This document shows, piece by piece, positions 31,624 to 32,454 of a DNA stretch of 32,454 nucleotides (its first letter is position 1; the number at the start of each line of letters is the position of its first letter). This DNA is from Spirochaetota bacterium (GTDB lineage Bacteria; Spirochaetota; B62-G9). The position numbers were made by a program, and so were the translations under genes. A model generated the notes under the pieces. The model ran no database searches and was not told where the DNA came from. It saw only the letters and a list, made by a program, of their open reading frames with translations. The stretch lies in contig QNBN01000003.1 in NCBI GenBank assembly GCA_003645695.1, positions 1-32,454 on the forward strand, read 5' to 3'.

Positions 31624-32454
31624 ATGAAAGATAGTGATAAAATGAAACAGAAACTTCAATACCTGTATGGAAAATCCATAGGTATAAAAGTATACGACAA
31701 ATTGTTAAAACTACTAGAAAAATACAAAAAATTTATCCCTTTGAAAAGCTTTATTCTATCTCAGAAAGATTCAGTTCTCATTACCTATGGCGATAGTTTT
31801 AGAGAGAAAGGGGAAAAACCATTAATTACTCTCAGGAAATTTCTAGAAGTATTTTTGAAGGATAAGATATCAACAATTCATATTCTCCCCTTCTTCCCAT
31901 ACTCATCGGATGATGGTTTTTCAGTAATAAACTATAAGGAGGTTAATCCAGAGTTTGGCTCATGGGAAGATATTAGAGAAGTTGAAAAAGATTTTAATTT
32001 GATGTTTGATGCTGTCATTAATCATATATCAGCTAAAAGCAGGGAATTCAAAGCTTTTTTGGAAGATATTCCACCCTATAAAGATTTTTTTATCGTAGTA
32101 GATGAGGATTATGATATTTCAAAGGTATTTAGACCAAGGGCTTTGCCTCTGCTTACAGAGTTTAAAACAGAAAGCGGAACAAAAAAGGTTTGGACCACTT
32201 TCAGCGAAGACCAGATTGATCTAAACTATAAAAATCCGGAAGTCTTACTATACATAACTGATGTTCTATTATTTTATGTAACTATGGGTGCCTCTATTAT
32301 TAGACTGGATGCTATTGCATATCTATGGAAAGAATCAGGAACAACTTGTATTCATCTCCCTCAGACGCACGAAGTTGTAAAACTCTTTAGATTAATTTTT
32401 GATGCAGTAGCACCCCATGTAAAGATAATAACAGAGACCAATGTTCCTCATAAA
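31624..32454 (+). CDS. GH13_18 phosphorylase (sucrose- or glucosylglycerate-phosphorylase type), 3' end missing
   Basis: The first 277 residues are present and the frame stays open to the window edge. The (beta/alpha)8 barrel of GH13 subfamily 18 is clear: VLITYGDSFRE, TIHILPFFPYSSDDGFSVINY, LMFDAVINHIS, the nucleophile D229 in IIRLDAIAYLWKESGTTCIHLPQTHEVV and the acid/base E271 in ITETNVPHK. Members phosphorolyse sucrose, sucrose 6-phosphate or glucosylglycerate. Divergence from a GpgS gene makes glucosylglycerate phosphorylase the most likely activity, but the specificity loops near the C-terminus are not visible. AAGGAG precedes the ATG by six bases. Confidence 0.9.
   Translation, partial: MKDSDKMKQKLQYLYGKSIGIKVYDKLLKLLEKYKKFIPLKSFILSQKDSVLITYGDSFREKGEKPLITLRKFLEVFLKDKISTIHILPFFPYSSDDGFSVINYKEVNPEFGSWEDIREVEKDFNLMFDAVINHISAKSREFKAFLEDIPPYKDFFIVVDEDYDISKVFRPRALPLLTEFKTESGTKKVWTTFSEDQIDLNYKNPEVLLYITDVLLFYVTMGASIIRLDAIAYLWKESGTTCIHLPQTHEVVKLFRLIFDAVAPHVKIITETNVPHK

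Overview
The window is AT-rich chromosomal DNA (about one third G+C by eye) from a bacterium, with dense genes, short intergenic gaps and several stop/start overlaps. A complete Bat (aerotolerance-type) operon, MurG, secreted proteins, ferredoxin-linked homocysteine synthesis and an archaeal-type class I aldolase suggest a diderm, probably anaerobic bacterium, of the kind seen among spirochaetes and deep-branching candidate phyla. I cannot name the taxon. There are no insertion sequences, phage genes or CRISPR arrays.

Layout. 1-5620: a BatD-like gene, then batA, batB, batC and batD on the + strand (the MoxR/DUF58 genes usually found upstream would lie outside). 5610-10942: a DUF434 protein, an orphan solute-binding protein, endonuclease III, a secreted family 3 glycosidase and a strongly promoted secreted protein of unknown function. 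11054-13858 (minus): KDG-type kinase, AcpS, HD-domain protein and TauE-type permease. 14145-15787 (plus): chorismate mutase and EPSP synthase. 15806-16079 (minus): SRP RNA and tRNA-Ser(GGA), apparently one transcript. 16214-18177: a predicted secreted papain-like peptidase, translationally coupled to a small membrane protein. 18309-25819: valS, corA, an SDR, a decayed receiver-domain remnant, class I aldolase and murG. 25871-29590: three transcription units that share one promoter/leader repeat. 29865-end: a glucosyl-3-phosphoglycerate synthase fused to an EIIA-like domain, divergent from a GH13_18 phosphorylase that runs off the window.

The most notable structure is a 166-bp repeat. It occurs twice in direct orientation, without gaps and about 92% identical (25871-26036 and 27558-27723), and once as a diverged inverted copy (29651-29790). 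Each copy carries a TTGTAC-17-TATAAT-like promoter followed by TACCA or a close variant, and each points at the next gene: an adenosine-specific kinase family protein, the DUF39/NIL-ferredoxin homocysteine pair, and a stand-alone MshEN-type domain. Adenosine and homocysteine are the two products of S-adenosylhomocysteine hydrolysis, so a small methyl-cycle regulon is a reasonable hypothesis.

The second notable structure is the GpgS-EIIA fusion. The position of the phosphorylatable histidine in the EIIA-like part appears to be a serine, which suggests a regulatory rather than phosphotransfer role in glucosylglycerate metabolism.
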